DNA from: Lacrimispora sphenoides JCM 1415
GTDB lineage: Bacteria; Bacillota; Clostridia; Lachnospirales; Lachnospiraceae
DNA length: 64,000 nt
Direction: 5' to 3'
NCBI RefSeq assembly: GCF_900105615.1
Contig: NZ_LT630003.1
Span: 1,860,001 to 1,924,000, forward strand
Part shown: one piece after another, positions 46,024-55,160 of the stretch
Numbering within the stretch: position 1 is the stretch's first letter
Layout of the letters: each line of letters starts with the position of its first letter
The notes under the pieces: generated by a model
Seen by the model: the letters and a program-made list of their open reading frames with translations, nothing else
The model's database searches: none
What the model was told of the DNA's origin: nothing
Translations under genes and position numbers: made by a program

Positions 46024-47035
46024 CCGCACCCTCCTTTGGCCGTTTACCCAGGGTCAGCACCGGACAGGCCGCCAGGTGCCCGCTTCCTGGCTGGACCTGG
46101 ATCAGCGCCGGTTCCGATCGTTTGCATTCCTCTATGGCATAGGGACACCGGCTGTGAAAATGACAGCCGGAAGGAAGATCCTTATTGGAAGGCAGTTCCC
46201 CCTGCAATATTACTCTTTTTCTGCCTCTGGCCTCAGGATCGGGAATCGGTGCTGCACTGCATAATGCCTGAGTATAAGGATGCACCGGATTATCAAACAG
46301 TTCCTTTGCATCCGCAAGCTCCACAATTTTCCCAAGATACATGACGGCAATCCGGTCACTGATGTATTTGACCGCATCCAGACCGTGGCCAATAAACAGA
46401 TAGGTAAGCTTTAGCTCCTTTTGCAGATCACGAAGCAGATTAAGAATCTGAGCCTGTATTGATACATCAAGGGCGCTGACCGGCTCATCACAGATGACCA
46501 GCCTGGGGTTAAGAGACAGTGCTCTTGCAATCCCAATCCTTTGCCGTTGCCCGCCGGAGAACTCATGAGGATAACGCCCTTTCGTATTCTTCGGAAGCCC
46601 CACCATATCAAGCAGGCGGTCAACCTCCCTATGGACATTCTGTTTAGTAGTGACGCCATGATACAGCATTGGATAGGATAGAGTTTCAAAAATACGTTTT
46701 TTCGGATTAAGGGAGGTATAAGGATCCTGAAACACCATCTGTATCTGGGTGCGGATTTGCCTCATTCCAGCCGCCGACCGGTCCGTGAACGGCTGTCCTT
46801 CATAGATAATGCTGCCCTCTGTGGGAGTTTCTAACGCTGCCAGCTGCCGCCCTATGGTTGATTTGCCACAGCCGGATTCACCTACCAGTCCCAGAGTTTC
46901 TCCCGGATATAGTTCAAAATCCACACCATTCACAGCATGGATGAACCCAACTGTATGTGGAATAATACCGTCGCGAACCGGATAATATTTTTTTAATCCC
47001 TTTATCTCTGCCAGAGGTTGTCGTTCCTTTTGCAT
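46016..47035 (-). CDS. Oligopeptide ABC ATPase, OppF-like
   Basis: 339 aa. Walker [10 protein letters not shown], signature FSGGQRQRI, Walker [13 protein letters not shown]. The C-terminal oligo_HPY region with [14 protein letters not shown] (Cys-rich, Fe-S binding in related proteins) is present. Forms the heterodimeric ATPase with OppD. Confidence 0.92.
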   Translation of the reverse strand: MQKERQPLAEIKGLKKYYPVRDGIIPHTVGFIHAVNGVDFELYPGETLGLVGESGCGKSTIGRQLAALETPTEGSIIYEGQPFTDRSAAGMRQIRTQIQMVFQDPYTSLNPKKRIFETLSYPMLYHGVTTKQNVHREVDRLLDMVGLPKNTKGRYPHEFSGGQRQRIGIARALSLNPRLVICDEPVSALDVSIQAQILNLLRDLQKELKLTYLFIGHGLDAVKYISDRIAVMYLGKIVELADAKELFDNPVHPYTQALCSAAPIPDPEARGRKRVILQGELPSNKDLPSGCHFHSRCPYAIEECKRSEPALIQVQPGSGHLAACPVLTLGKRPKEGADA

Positions 47036-47038
47036 TTG

Positions 47039-48040
47039 TTAATTCCTTCCTGACGCCTGCGTCTTCTTCTCCCGGATTTCTTCTGCCCGCCAGCATCTTA
47101 CCCCGTGACTATCTTCTATTTCAACCAGACTTTGCTCCAGATCACAGCCATCGGCCATATATGGGCAGCGGTTTGCAAAGCGGCAGCCGGTGATCTCACC
47201 GTAATGCTCTGGAACAGTACCCTTAATCGTCAGCAGTTCTCTCTCCTCTTTATCTCTGATACTGGGAATGGATTTCAACAGAGCCTGTGTATAAGGGTGT
47301 CCCGGCTTTTTAAACAAATCGAGAACGCCTGCCTCCTCCACAATCTGTCCGGCATACATAACCATAACCCGGTCCGCCATTTCAGCAACCAGTCCCATGT
47401 CATGGGTAATTAAAATGATTGACATATGAAGCTCTTCACGTAAGTTCCTTAAGAGTTCCATAATCTGTGCCTGAATCGTAACATCCAGCGCAGTGGTTGG
47501 CTCATCCGCAATGAGAAGCTTCGGATCACAGGCAAGCGCCATGGCGATCATTGCCCGTTGCCGCATTCCTCCAGACAGTGTATGCGGATATTTGTTCATA
47601 ATAGAAGAAGGATCCGGAAGCCCCACCTTATCCAGGAGGAGCAGTGCCCGTTCCTTCGCTGTTTTCCTGTCCAGGTTCATATGAATTCGCATAGCTTCCA
47701 TGATCTGGTTCCCAATGGTGAATAACGGATTTAAGCTGGCCATGGCATCCTGAAAGATCATGGTCATCTTACTTCCGCGAATACGGTCCAATTCCTCCTC
47801 CGGCAGATGAAGCAGCTCCTGCCCGTCAAAGACCACCTTGCCTCCTGTGATTTTACCATTTTCTCCAAGCAGACCCATGACCGACAGAAGCGTAACGCTC
47901 TTGCCGGAGCCGGATTCCCCAACGATGCACAGGATCTCACCTTGATTTACATGAAGGCTGACCCTGTCTAGGCATTTGATATCTCCGGCACCGGTAGAGA
48001 ACGCCATTTCCAACGAATCTACTTCCAGCAGCGGTGTCAT
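47039..48040 (-). CDS. Oligopeptide ABC ATPase, OppD-like
   Basis: 333 aa from the ATG whose ATGA overlaps the binding-protein stop. Walker A GESGSGKSV, signature LSGGMRQR, Walker B LLIADEPTTALD, C-terminal CRFANRCPYMADGC. Confidence 0.92.
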   Translation of the reverse strand: MTPLLEVDSLEMAFSTGAGDIKCLDRVSLHVNQGEILCIVGESGSGKSVTLLSVMGLLGENGKITGGKVVFDGQELLHLPEEELDRIRGSKMTMIFQDAMASLNPLFTIGNQIMEAMRIHMNLDRKTAKERALLLLDKVGLPDPSSIMNKYPHTLSGGMRQRAMIAMALACDPKLLIADEPTTALDVTIQAQIMELLRNLREELHMSIILITHDMGLVAEMADRVMVMYAGQIVEEAGVLDLFKKPGHPYTQALLKSIPSIRDKEERELLTIKGTVPEHYGEITGCRFANRCPYMADGCDLEQSLVEIEDSHGVRCWRAEEIREKKTQASGRN

Positions 48041-49719
48041 TGTGTCACATCCCATTGGTGGATATTATTAAAAGAGCCATATACATCCGGCGTTGCATTC
48101 TCCACTCTTTTATTCACAGCTCCGATTGCACTTATGATATAGGCAGAAATCATTGGGGCCTCCTGCTGCATGACGGTATCGATCTTTCGATATTCCTTCT
48201 TGATTTCACTAATGTCACTGGTAGCCTGGGTTGCCGCCAGGGCCTGTGTTACGGTATCATTCACATAGCCGGTCCAACCGTCCGCAGATAATAACCAGTT
48301 AACGTCCGGATAAGGATCTACCGGTGCATAGGTATACTGCACTGCCAGCAAATCAAAATCCTTACTTCCCGCTTTGGTCATTAAGCTGGATAAGTCCACG
48401 GTTGTCACCTGAATCTTAAGTCCGATTTCCTGCAGCTTCGCAGCGATATAATCTGCGGCCTGGCAGAAAGTGGAATCTCCACTGTTTACATAGAAGTTCA
48501 ATGTCCTTGAAGCATCCCAGCCGTCTGCGGCTGCCTGGGCGACTAATTCCTTTGCTTTTTCCGGATCGTAAACAGTGGGCGTCAGTCCCTCATCATAGAA
48601 AGGTCCCGCACTGGACAGGAAACCGTCAACCACTTCGCCTTTTCCGTTTAAAAGCCCTGTTATTATGGATGGGCGGTCAATTCCATAAAGAATCGCCTGA
48701 CGGATGCGGGGATCCGTAACCGTGGTGGTATTAAAAAAGATCGACTGGTTGATAACAGGAGCACCATAGTTGACCGTCACATTCGCAAGGGCTTCTACGC
48801 TGGCATAATCCTCCTGCAGGATGTTGCCGGTGGTCTGCTGCACAAAATCAATCTCTCCTGATTGCAGCCCGGTCAGTAATTGTGCCGCAGGTACGATCTT
48901 GATATTTAACCTGTTAATCTTTGGAGCGCCCTTCCAGTATGTATCATTTGCCTCATAGGACACATAATGCTGCAAATCAACGGAAGTGATGCGGTAGGGT
49001 CCGTTAACTACCGTCGGAGCGTTGAACCAGTCATAACCTGCCAGGTCCTCATCCGCTACACTCTCAAGAACATGTTTGGGCAGTGTCAGTATATAGCGTC
49101 CATATGTATTCTGGAAGGTGGTAAGAGCCATCTGATATTTGGTCGTGAATTCGACGGTTTTATTGTCGATTGCCTTAACACCGGATATCTCCGTCGCTCC
49201 CGCCTCCGAAAAACCATCGTCGCCCACGCCTTCAATGGCATAGAGCGCCATGCTTGCATTGGCACGGACAGGGCTTGACAGCTTAAGAACGGTGTATACG
49301 ACGTCATCTGCAGTTACTGCCTGACCGTCGGACCAGCTTGCGTTCGGATCAATATTCACTGTAAAATGAATATTGTCCTCCGTAGTAATAGAAGAAGCCA
49401 GCATACCCTCAAACTCCAGATTTCTGTTTAATTCAACAAGAGGCAGGAATTCCAATGCCGTGGAGGTCTTCATGATCTCAGTTGCATCCATCAACAGAGG
49501 GTTGACGCTGCTGATAGAATCGGTCATTCCAATATTAACGATCTTATCCTCCGTACTCTCACCTTTTGCGGAATTATCCTCTGCCGCATTTCCCTTAGCC
49601 GGATTCTCAGCTCCCGGATTGGAATTTGGTTTTGCACAGGCCGCAAGAGATACTACCATGCCGAAAACAAGCATGGATCCAATTACCTTATGCAGTTTTT
49701 GAAAGACTACTTTTTTCAT
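48037..49719 (-). CDS. Oligopeptide-binding lipoprotein (SBP family 5)
   Basis: 560 aa. Lipoprotein signal with lipobox LAAC, then an Asn/Glu-rich linker. The SBP_bac_5 domain includes WSDGQAVTADDVVYTVLKL and RQAILYGIDRPSIITGLLNG. First gene of the operon, preceded by a strong promoter. The ligand (peptide, nickel or sugar) is not certain; the genes downstream fit peptide import. Nickel would be of interest given the nearby hydrogenase, but no His-rich motif supports it. Confidence 0.88.
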   Translation of the reverse strand: MKKVVFQKLHKVIGSMLVFGMVVSLAACAKPNSNPGAENPAKGNAAEDNSAKGESTEDKIVNIGMTDSISSVNPLLMDATEIMKTSTALEFLPLVELNRNLEFEGMLASSITTEDNIHFTVNIDPNASWSDGQAVTADDVVYTVLKLSSPVRANASMALYAIEGVGDDGFSEAGATEISGVKAIDNKTVEFTTKYQMALTTFQNTYGRYILTLPKHVLESVADEDLAGYDWFNAPTVVNGPYRITSVDLQHYVSYEANDTYWKGAPKINRLNIKIVPAAQLLTGLQSGEIDFVQQTTGNILQEDYASVEALANVTVNYGAPVINQSIFFNTTTVTDPRIRQAILYGIDRPSIITGLLNGKGEVVDGFLSSAGPFYDEGLTPTVYDPEKAKELVAQAAADGWDASRTLNFYVNSGDSTFCQAADYIAAKLQEIGLKIQVTTVDLSSLMTKAGSKDFDLLAVQYTYAPVDPYPDVNWLLSADGWTGYVNDTVTQALAATQATSDISEIKKEYRKIDTVMQQEAPMISAYIISAIGAVNKRVENATPDVYGSFNNIHQWDVTQ

Positions 49720-49833
49720 AATTGTCCTCCTCCTTAAATAAACATAATTTTCTCAGATATTTGTCCTGCGCATTGTACGCATTTCTTATATTAAAGAATA
49801 CATATATGTTTAGTATGAAATATCCTTTTTTAC

Positions 49834-49862
49834 ATAGTATTATGATTTTGTTTTTTTGTCAA
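49834..49862 (-). promoter_or_regulatory. Promoter of the oligopeptide ABC operon
   Basis: Minus strand TTGACA (49857-49862), 17-bp spacer, TACTAT (49834-49839). Confidence 0.8.
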
Positions 49863-49938
49863 CCATATTAATCACAATCTGCAGCAAGTCCTTATAAGAA
49901 CACCCTAACCGCCTTACACACTGCTTCATGACAGCAAA

Positions 49939-49980
49939 GAAGTCCGGAACGCCCTGTTTATCGGGCCTCCCAGACTTTTT
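49939..49980. terminator. Terminator-like hairpin after sigK
   Basis: aagtc.gg..gccc pairs with gggc..cc..gactt with flanking T/A tracts, 40-80 bp beyond the sigK stop. The rest of 49740-50021 holds the operon promoter and no gene. Confidence 0.55.
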
Positions 49981-50021
49981 ACTCAACCATCAGAGATGGG
50001 ATAATTTAATAATGCTTCTTT

Positions 50022-50390
50022 TTAAATACAATTCTTTTTAAGTTCGTCTCTCAACCGCTCCAAAGCCTTTTTTTCCAGCCTGGATACGTAGGATCTGGAG
50101 ATTCCCATGACATCCGCGATCTCCCGCTGCGTATACTCTTTTCCTCCATGCAGACCGTACCTCATTCCGATTATGGTTTTTTCATTTTCCTTAAGACAAC
50201 TGTCAAAGGCCTCATACAGTTCCTTAATATCCTGTTTTAAAATAATAGATTCCAGAGTCTCCTTATTTTCCATTTCAATGACATCTACTAAACTTACAGT
50301 CTCTCCATCCTTGTCTACGCCGATGGGTTCAAACAAAGAAACCTCTTTTGAATATTTCTTGTTCGCACGAAGAAGCATTAGGATTTCATT
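50022..50390 (-). CDS. sigK: sigK, 3' part (sigma-K regions 2.4-4), separated by an intervening element
   Basis: Codes for about 122 residues beginning at the AAT codon in the core repeat (NEILMLLRANKKYSKEVSLF) and ending KKNCI. It contains sigma regions 3 and 4, with the helix-turn-helix YTQREIADVMGISRSYVSRL. The frame continues upstream into the recombinase end in another phase; that extension (to 50519) is not part of sigma-K. Excision joins it in frame to the 5' part at 56271-56534 to give a 210-aa mother-cell sigma factor. In the present state it has no start of its own. Confidence 0.92.
   Translation of the reverse strand, partial: NEILMLLRANKKYSKEVSLFEPIGVDKDGETVSLVDVIEMENKETLESIILKQDIKELYEAFDSCLKENEKTIIGMRYGLHGGKEYTQREIADVMGISRSYVSRLEKKALERLRDELKKNCI
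50379..50390 (-). repeat. Core recombination site, sigK 3' side
   Basis: Minus strand AATGAAATCCTA, matching AATGGTATCCTA at 56259-56270 in 10 of 12 bases. AATG is the likely exchange region because joining there restores the conserved ENEILM of SigK. The recombinase stop codon (50386-50388) lies inside the site. Confidence 0.8.
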
Positions 50391-52071
50391 TGCTAGAGTC
50401 ACCTTGCGGCTCTGGTAATTCAGGCACCTTCGAGCCAAACAGGTACAGATGAACATTCTCTCCATCCCATATGACCTTATCCACAAATGTACGGACTGCC
50501 GCCCGTCTTTGCCGGACATCCATAAGGCCGATCACCTGTTGAAAGGAAGACAGGGTCTGCTTAATGAACTGTAATTCTGTATCGGAAAGCTCTTTATTTT
50601 CTGTGTTAAGGGAAAGCTCCCATAACCGCCGCTCCATTTCCCCTTTTCTTTTATGGAGTCCTTCGATTTGCTGTATGATATATCCTTCTGCCCCGGTTCC
50701 TCCGGCTTTTCCAAGGGAGGCCGCCAGTCCGGTTATTTCTCCTTCCATATTCTTCAGTTCATCCTTTAAACGGGATATATCCCATTCCGCTTCCTCCTTG
50801 CTTTCTTCCACTGCCTTTTTGCTCCGGCAAAGCTGCTTTTGAAATTCACTCCAATCCACAGATATCTTTTTGATTTCCTCCAAGACCATCTGATCCAGCA
50901 TATTTCCATTAACATTCTTCATTCCGCAGCATTTCATACGACTTTTTTCCTTCATGGTGCATAAATAAGAATAGATCTGTTCCCCTTCGTCATTGTACCG
51001 GCCGGACAGCTTTGGCCGCATATAACCGCCGCAGCCGCCGCAAAAGAGGATTCCAGACAGCAACGCCACATTACTGCGGGGTTTCCGGTAATTTTTTGAT
51101 TTATTCTGGTCCAGCTGCAGCTGAACCTTGACCCACATGGAGCCAGAAATCACTCCTTTATGCTTTCCAACTGCCACGATCCATTCTTCCATATCTTTCA
51201 ACTCGTGAGTTTTTCCGGCCCTTTGAAGGGTACGGTTATACGCAATCACCCCATGGTTTCCGTCAAAGGCTTCTCTTTCTGCAAAAAGATCCACGTTCTT
51301 TTCCCTTAAATACTCATAGGCTTCCTGATCTGCAATCATATAAACCGGATTGGTCAATATTCCTTTTATCGCAAAACGGCTGAATAAGCGGCCATATTTT
51401 GTCCTATGACCATTCTGGAGCAAATAGGTTTCCGTCTGAGTCAGCGATCCTGTCTCTAAGAATTTTTCGTAAATCACCTTGATTAGATTTGCCTCATCCG
51501 GAATCATCTTAAGCTTAAATGCTTTTTTCACCTTCCCGTCTATGGTCACAGAGGACACGCTCTCCGACGTATAACCCGTAGGAGTATTTCCTCCCAGCCA
51601 TCTTCCGCTTTTGGAGAGCTCCAGCATATTATCCCGGATGCGTTCCGCGATTGTCTCTCTCTCCAACTGAGAGAAAACAGAAGCAATGTACATCATGGCC
51701 CGCCCCATGGGAGAGGATGTGTCAAATTGCTCTTTTATGGAGATAAAGGAAATATGAAGTTCATTAAGCTCTTCAATCAGATTTGCAAAATCACCGATAT
51801 TACGGCTTATCCGGTCAAGACGGTAGCATACCACCGCCGTAAATTTCTTCTTTTTTGCTTCCTGCATCATGACTTTAAACTGAGGCCGTTCAAGGTTTCC
51901 TCCGGAGAACCCCTCATCCTCATATACACAGGCGCTGTCAACGAAACACGCTCCATAATGTGTGGTAATGTATTGTCTGCACAGCTCGATCTGGTTTCCG
52001 ATGCTCTCTCCTTTTCCGGTAAATTTTGATTTTCTTGAATAAATTGCAAACCGCTCTTTCCCGGCTTCCAC
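50386..52071 (-). CDS. spoIVCA: Large serine recombinase, SpoIVCA type (sigK element excisionase)
   Basis: 561 aa, GTG start after AAGGAGGAAGGGCTAA. The resolvase domain has the catalytic Ser in IYSRKSKF (about Ser15), YRLDRISRNIGDFANL, and SPMGRAMMYIASVFSQLERE. The recombinase domain (about 170-280) is followed by a zinc ribbon (ILFCGGCGGYMRPKL ... YLCTMKEKSRMKCCG) and a C-terminal coiled coil. It catalyses directional recombination between the two core sites. Its TGA stop falls within the core repeat, so excision changes its C-terminus if exchange occurs in AATG. Confidence 0.93.
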   Translation of the reverse strand: MEAGKERFAIYSRKSKFTGKGESIGNQIELCRQYITTHYGACFVDSACVYEDEGFSGGNLERPQFKVMMQEAKKKKFTAVVCYRLDRISRNIGDFANLIEELNELHISFISIKEQFDTSSPMGRAMMYIASVFSQLERETIAERIRDNMLELSKSGRWLGGNTPTGYTSESVSSVTIDGKVKKAFKLKMIPDEANLIKVIYEKFLETGSLTQTETYLLQNGHRTKYGRLFSRFAIKGILTNPVYMIADQEAYEYLREKNVDLFAEREAFDGNHGVIAYNRTLQRAGKTHELKDMEEWIVAVGKHKGVISGSMWVKVQLQLDQNKSKNYRKPRSNVALLSGILFCGGCGGYMRPKLSGRYNDEGEQIYSYLCTMKEKSRMKCCGMKNVNGNMLDQMVLEEIKKISVDWSEFQKQLCRSKKAVEESKEEAEWDISRLKDELKNMEGEITGLAASLGKAGGTGAEGYIIQQIEGLHKRKGEMERRLWELSLNTENKELSDTELQFIKQTLSSFQQVIGLMDVRQRRAAVRTFVDKVIWDGENVHLYLFGSKVPELPEPQGDSSK

Positions 52072-52128
52072 TTAGCCCTTCCTCCTTACTAAAGCATAAT
52101 GCTGCGTTTTGCCCCTTTAATCCTAAAC

Positions 52129-52156
52129 ATAGAGGACATGGGAGGCAACATACATT
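52129..52156 (+). promoter_or_regulatory. Sigma-E-like promoter for the 53-aa ORF
   Basis: ATA in ACATAGA (ATA at 52129-52131) and CATACATT (52149-52156), separated by 15 bp. The -10 fits the sigma-E consensus CATACAMT at 7 or 8 positions; the -35 fits only in the ATA core. It would fire in the mother cell just before excision. Confidence 0.45.
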
Positions 52157-52184
52157 ATAATAACAGTCTATATCAGGTCCGTTT

Positions 52185-52346
52185 ATGAATATGATCGTAT
52201 ATCAGCCCAAAACAGAAGAAGACAGAAAAGAATTGAGAAAAAAAGCTGCACTCCTGCATAGTCAGGCTGTCCTTCAATATATCCAGCAGCTTTCCTGCCC
52301 GAATGACCAAAAACAGGCTCTTATGGAAGAGCTTCACACAACCTGA
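52185..52346 (+). CDS. Small 53-aa protein beside the recombinase; candidate directionality factor
   Basis: Starts MNMIVYQPKTEEDRKELRKK and is mostly charged and helical, with HSQAVLQYIQQLSC in the middle. It is divergent from the recombinase gene across 113 bp and overlaps the hydrogenase large-subunit gene tail to tail by 13 bp. An AGG ribosome site lies seven bases upstream of the ATG. In C. difficile a small sigma-E-dependent protein (CD1234) directs SpoIVCA toward excision. Position and promoter suggest the same role here, but I see no sequence proof. Confidence 0.55.
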   Translation: MNMIVYQPKTEEDRKELRKKAALLHSQAVLQYIQQLSCPNDQKQALMEELHTT

Positions 52347-53710
52347 ATTGTATTCATATACTTCCCGCTTAAGAAAACATGAGTAGCGCAGGACACGCAG
52401 GGATCAAAAGACCGTATGATCCTTCCGATTTCCACAGGCTCTGTTACATCTTTTACAGGTGCCCCCATCAGTGCCTGTTCTCCGGTTCCCTTCATTCCAT
52501 TTGTCTGTGTTGACAGATTCCACGCAGACGGGGTTATGATCTGGTAAAAGGCTATCTTACTGTTGTCAATATACAGCCAATGGCCCAGGGCTCCCCGTGT
52601 CGTATCCACCAGTCCTTTTCCCGATGCCTGAACAGGAATCTCATACTCCCTCTGCATGGATACTCCCGGGATCAGATGATCGATAAGGGTCTGCATAATT
52701 TCCACAATTTTCTTAGCTTCCAGCACTCTTGCAATGGTCCGGTCCATGGCAGAGATCCCGTTTCTGTACTCGCCGGAGAGCCACTGCCTTGCCAACGGCC
52801 CTACCTCATAAGGGATATTATTGTATCTCGGCGCTTTTATCCAGGAATATGCCTGGGGTTTATTTCTGTCCGGTTCATCATTTTCGTTGAACCAGGCGTA
52901 TTCGTCTTCCTGAGTTATAAGGGCAGGATCAAAGGGGGATGTCTGTCCATTAGAATAAACCAGAGGATCCACATAGAGCGTTCCTAAATTTTTATAATGG
53001 TTAAAGCTCCCATAGGAAAGTAAGTTGCCGTAGCCTCCGCCGTAATGATAATACTCCGGATAAAAGGTTCCGATTGTGTATACGTCCGGAACCATTTTTT
53101 CAATGATAAACTGTCCAATGTCATATAGGATAGATTTTATGGTAATGATCTTATCTGCTGAGATCGGCGAAGTGATCCCTCCAATGAATATTCCGTGATT
53201 ATGAGGAACTTTTCCTCCAAGAATGGCCAGCATCTGATGCGCAGCCCTGCTGAACTGAAGGGATTCAAAGTAATCGTTTACCATTTTATCGTTTATGTCC
53301 TTTGGAAGCCTGTAATCATTGTGATCGGTCTTAAACAGCGGATAATCCTCAGGAAGCTTTACAAAATCCGGCAAGGTAAACTGGTAAAAATGTCTTAAAT
53401 GATTTTGAAGGAACTCGCAGGCATGAAGAAGGTCCCTTAAATACCTTCCCTGCTCAGAGGGGACAATGTTCAATGCTTCTTCCAGGGCAAGAGCAGAAGC
53501 CATGGAATGTGCGGTTGAACAGATACCGCAGATGCGCTGTGTAAAATAAACAGCATCAAAAGGACTTCTGCCCTGAAGCATTTTTTCAAATCCACGGAAC
53601 ATCAGGCCTCTCATTTTAGCATCCACCACTGACCGTTCTTCAATATCGGCATCAATTTCCATGAAGCCGCTGATACGGGTCACAGGATTAATGGTTATTC
53701 TCTCCGCCAT
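52334..53710 (-). CDS. [NiFe]-hydrogenase large (catalytic) subunit
   Basis: 458 aa. Both Ni-binding motifs are intact: RICGICSTAH with Cys61 and Cys64, and DPCVSCATH with Cys438 and Cys441. A 14-residue tail follows His444, the piece removed by the maturation protease after Ni insertion, which matches the protease gene in the same operon. Other conserved stretches include RISGFMEIDADIE and GLVDTTRGALGHWL. The enzyme should oxidise or produce H2 with the small subunit. Assignment to a hydrogenase group needs a phylogeny. Confidence 0.95.
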   Translation of the reverse strand: MAERITINPVTRISGFMEIDADIEERSVVDAKMRGLMFRGFEKMLQGRSPFDAVYFTQRICGICSTAHSMASALALEEALNIVPSEQGRYLRDLLHACEFLQNHLRHFYQFTLPDFVKLPEDYPLFKTDHNDYRLPKDINDKMVNDYFESLQFSRAAHQMLAILGGKVPHNHGIFIGGITSPISADKIITIKSILYDIGQFIIEKMVPDVYTIGTFYPEYYHYGGGYGNLLSYGSFNHYKNLGTLYVDPLVYSNGQTSPFDPALITQEDEYAWFNENDEPDRNKPQAYSWIKAPRYNNIPYEVGPLARQWLSGEYRNGISAMDRTIARVLEAKKIVEIMQTLIDHLIPGVSMQREYEIPVQASGKGLVDTTRGALGHWLYIDNSKIAFYQIITPSAWNLSTQTNGMKGTGEQALMGAPVKDVTEPVEIGRIIRSFDPCVSCATHVFLSGKYMNTIQVV

Positions 53711-53712
53711 AT

Positions 53713-54618
53713 TTACTCCCCTCTCATGGTGTCATAGGTGATAAAAGGCTCCATTGCATCAGGAAATCCAAACTGAGCACAGCCGATGCAGGGCGAATCG
53801 CCTCCTATGGGCCAGTTGACATGCCCGTTCCATTGGCGAATGGGGCAGTCGATCTGGGTAACCGGACCTTTACAGCCCATCATAAACATACAGGTTTCCT
53901 GTCCGAGCTTCGTTGCAAAGATGCCGCTGTCAAAATATGATCTCCTTGGACATCTGTCGTGAATGGTAATGCTGTAAAACATCAAGGGACGGTCCCTGCT
54001 ATCAAGCGGGGGTTCCCCATATAATATCAGATATGCCAAAGTGCCCATAAACCAGTCCGGATGACATGGACAGCCTGTTAATTTAATCACTTTTCTCTGC
54101 AAAACCTCCTGCACTCCCACACACTGAGTCGGATTGGGCCTTGCCGCCGACACGCCTCCGTGGGAAGCGCAGGCTCCCACGGCAATCACATGGGCCGCCT
54201 GTTCTCCCAGTCTTTTAACCGCCTCATATCCGGTAATCTCCCTGCCGTTGTGCCGGCCGATGACGTTATAAGAACCATTGTCTTTTAAAGATACTGCACC
54301 TTCCACAGCAAGGATATAATCACTGCCTATCACATCGAACAACTGATCCATGGCCTTGCTTCCATAAGAATTCATCAGGCTGTTGCTGTATATAAAATTG
54401 GTCATTTGAGTGAGCAGATACTTAAAATCCGGATTTTGCCCGTCCAAAAGGGAGATGGTATTACCAGTGCAGCCATTTAATTCAAGCCAGACAAGATTCC
54501 GCTTTTGCCGCGTCTCACCGGCGATTTCATCCCTTACCCTGTTCACAAGACTTTCCGTTGTTTTCAGCCTGCTTTCCTGATAAGGACATTCAAAGCTTCC
54601 GTAATCCAAATGTTTCAC
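53713..54618 (-). CDS. [NiFe]-hydrogenase small (electron-transfer) subunit
   Basis: About 301 aa from the GTG just after the preceding stop; a TTG one codon earlier and an ATG at 54687 (64-nt overlap) are alternatives, all with weak sites. No Tat signal is present, so the enzyme is probably cytoplasmic. Proximal-cluster region LELNGCTGNTISLLDG has Asn where CxxC is usual; further ligands are in GACASHGGV and TGCPCHPDWF. The distal cluster His/Cys set is HDRCPRRSYF ... CMFMMGC, and the medial set is CPIRQWNGHVNWP ... SPCIGC. Confidence 0.92.
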   Translation of the reverse strand: MKHLDYGSFECPYQESRLKTTESLVNRVRDEIAGETRQKRNLVWLELNGCTGNTISLLDGQNPDFKYLLTQMTNFIYSNSLMNSYGSKAMDQLFDVIGSDYILAVEGAVSLKDNGSYNVIGRHNGREITGYEAVKRLGEQAAHVIAVGACASHGGVSAARPNPTQCVGVQEVLQRKVIKLTGCPCHPDWFMGTLAYLILYGEPPLDSRDRPLMFYSITIHDRCPRRSYFDSGIFATKLGQETCMFMMGCKGPVTQIDCPIRQWNGHVNWPIGGDSPCIGCAQFGFPDAMEPFITYDTMRGE

Positions 54619-54623
54619 CAACT

Positions 54624-55094
54624 TTACTCTGTAGCCAAATAGCCGATGATCGGTAATCTGGTCAGGACCAATGCTCCCGGATGACATGTTGCAAAATTAA
54701 CTGATAAATCATTTCCGGGATTAAGACCAAAATGGCTGTCTCCTTTCCAGACGGAATTATTTGTCACGTCATACACCACTCCGTTTACCGCTACATAAGC
54801 CGGAGCTCCGTTTTTTCCATTGTATCGGGATAACTCTTCCAGGGTAAAGTATCTTGGAACTTCCTCCTCAGCTTGATTTGCATGGATGTTCTGATATGGA
54901 TACTGTGTTTCTTCCATATCCGCTTGATTTGACTGGCTAAAATATTTGATATGACTTTCCAGCATAAACACTTCACTGCTCAAATGATCCAACACAACGC
55001 TATTGTTGTACTGGTTGGAATGAAGTCTCTCTATATCCTCGTTCATGTGCTTGATGCAGTTCCCGATATAATTCAAAAACATATTTAATTCCAT
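54624..55094 (-). CDS. Cytochrome b5-like domain protein in the hydrogenase operon
   Basis: 156 aa from the ATG eight bases after GGGAGG. The N-terminal half (about 70 residues) is helical with possible coiled coil. The C-terminal half is a cytochrome b5/MAPR-like haem-binding domain: FTLEELSRYNGKNGAPAYVA, VNGVVYDVTNNSVWKGDSHF, ATCHPGALVL. There is no membrane helix. It may carry electrons to or from the hydrogenase in place of a membrane cytochrome b; this is an inference from position. Confidence 0.75.
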   Translation of the reverse strand: MELNMFLNYIGNCIKHMNEDIERLHSNQYNNSVVLDHLSSEVFMLESHIKYFSQSNQADMEETQYPYQNIHANQAEEEVPRYFTLEELSRYNGKNGAPAYVAVNGVVYDVTNNSVWKGDSHFGLNPGNDLSVNFATCHPGALVLTRLPIIGYLATE

Positions 55095-55160
55095 GAAATA
55101 ACCTCCCATAATAAAATACTGAATGATTGATATTTTTACCGGACAACAGTCAGGCCTTTC

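Noticed and set aside
48037..49719. Oligopeptide-binding protein as a nickel-binding NikA serving the hydrogenase
   Set aside because: The cluster has generic Opp/Dpp features, lies outside the element, and shows no nickel-specific motif.
50391..50519. N-terminal extension of the sigK 3' frame that would make a free-standing 165-aa protein
   Set aside because: The extension overlaps the recombinase gene out of frame and shows no sigma-factor similarity; the sigma homology starts at the core repeat.
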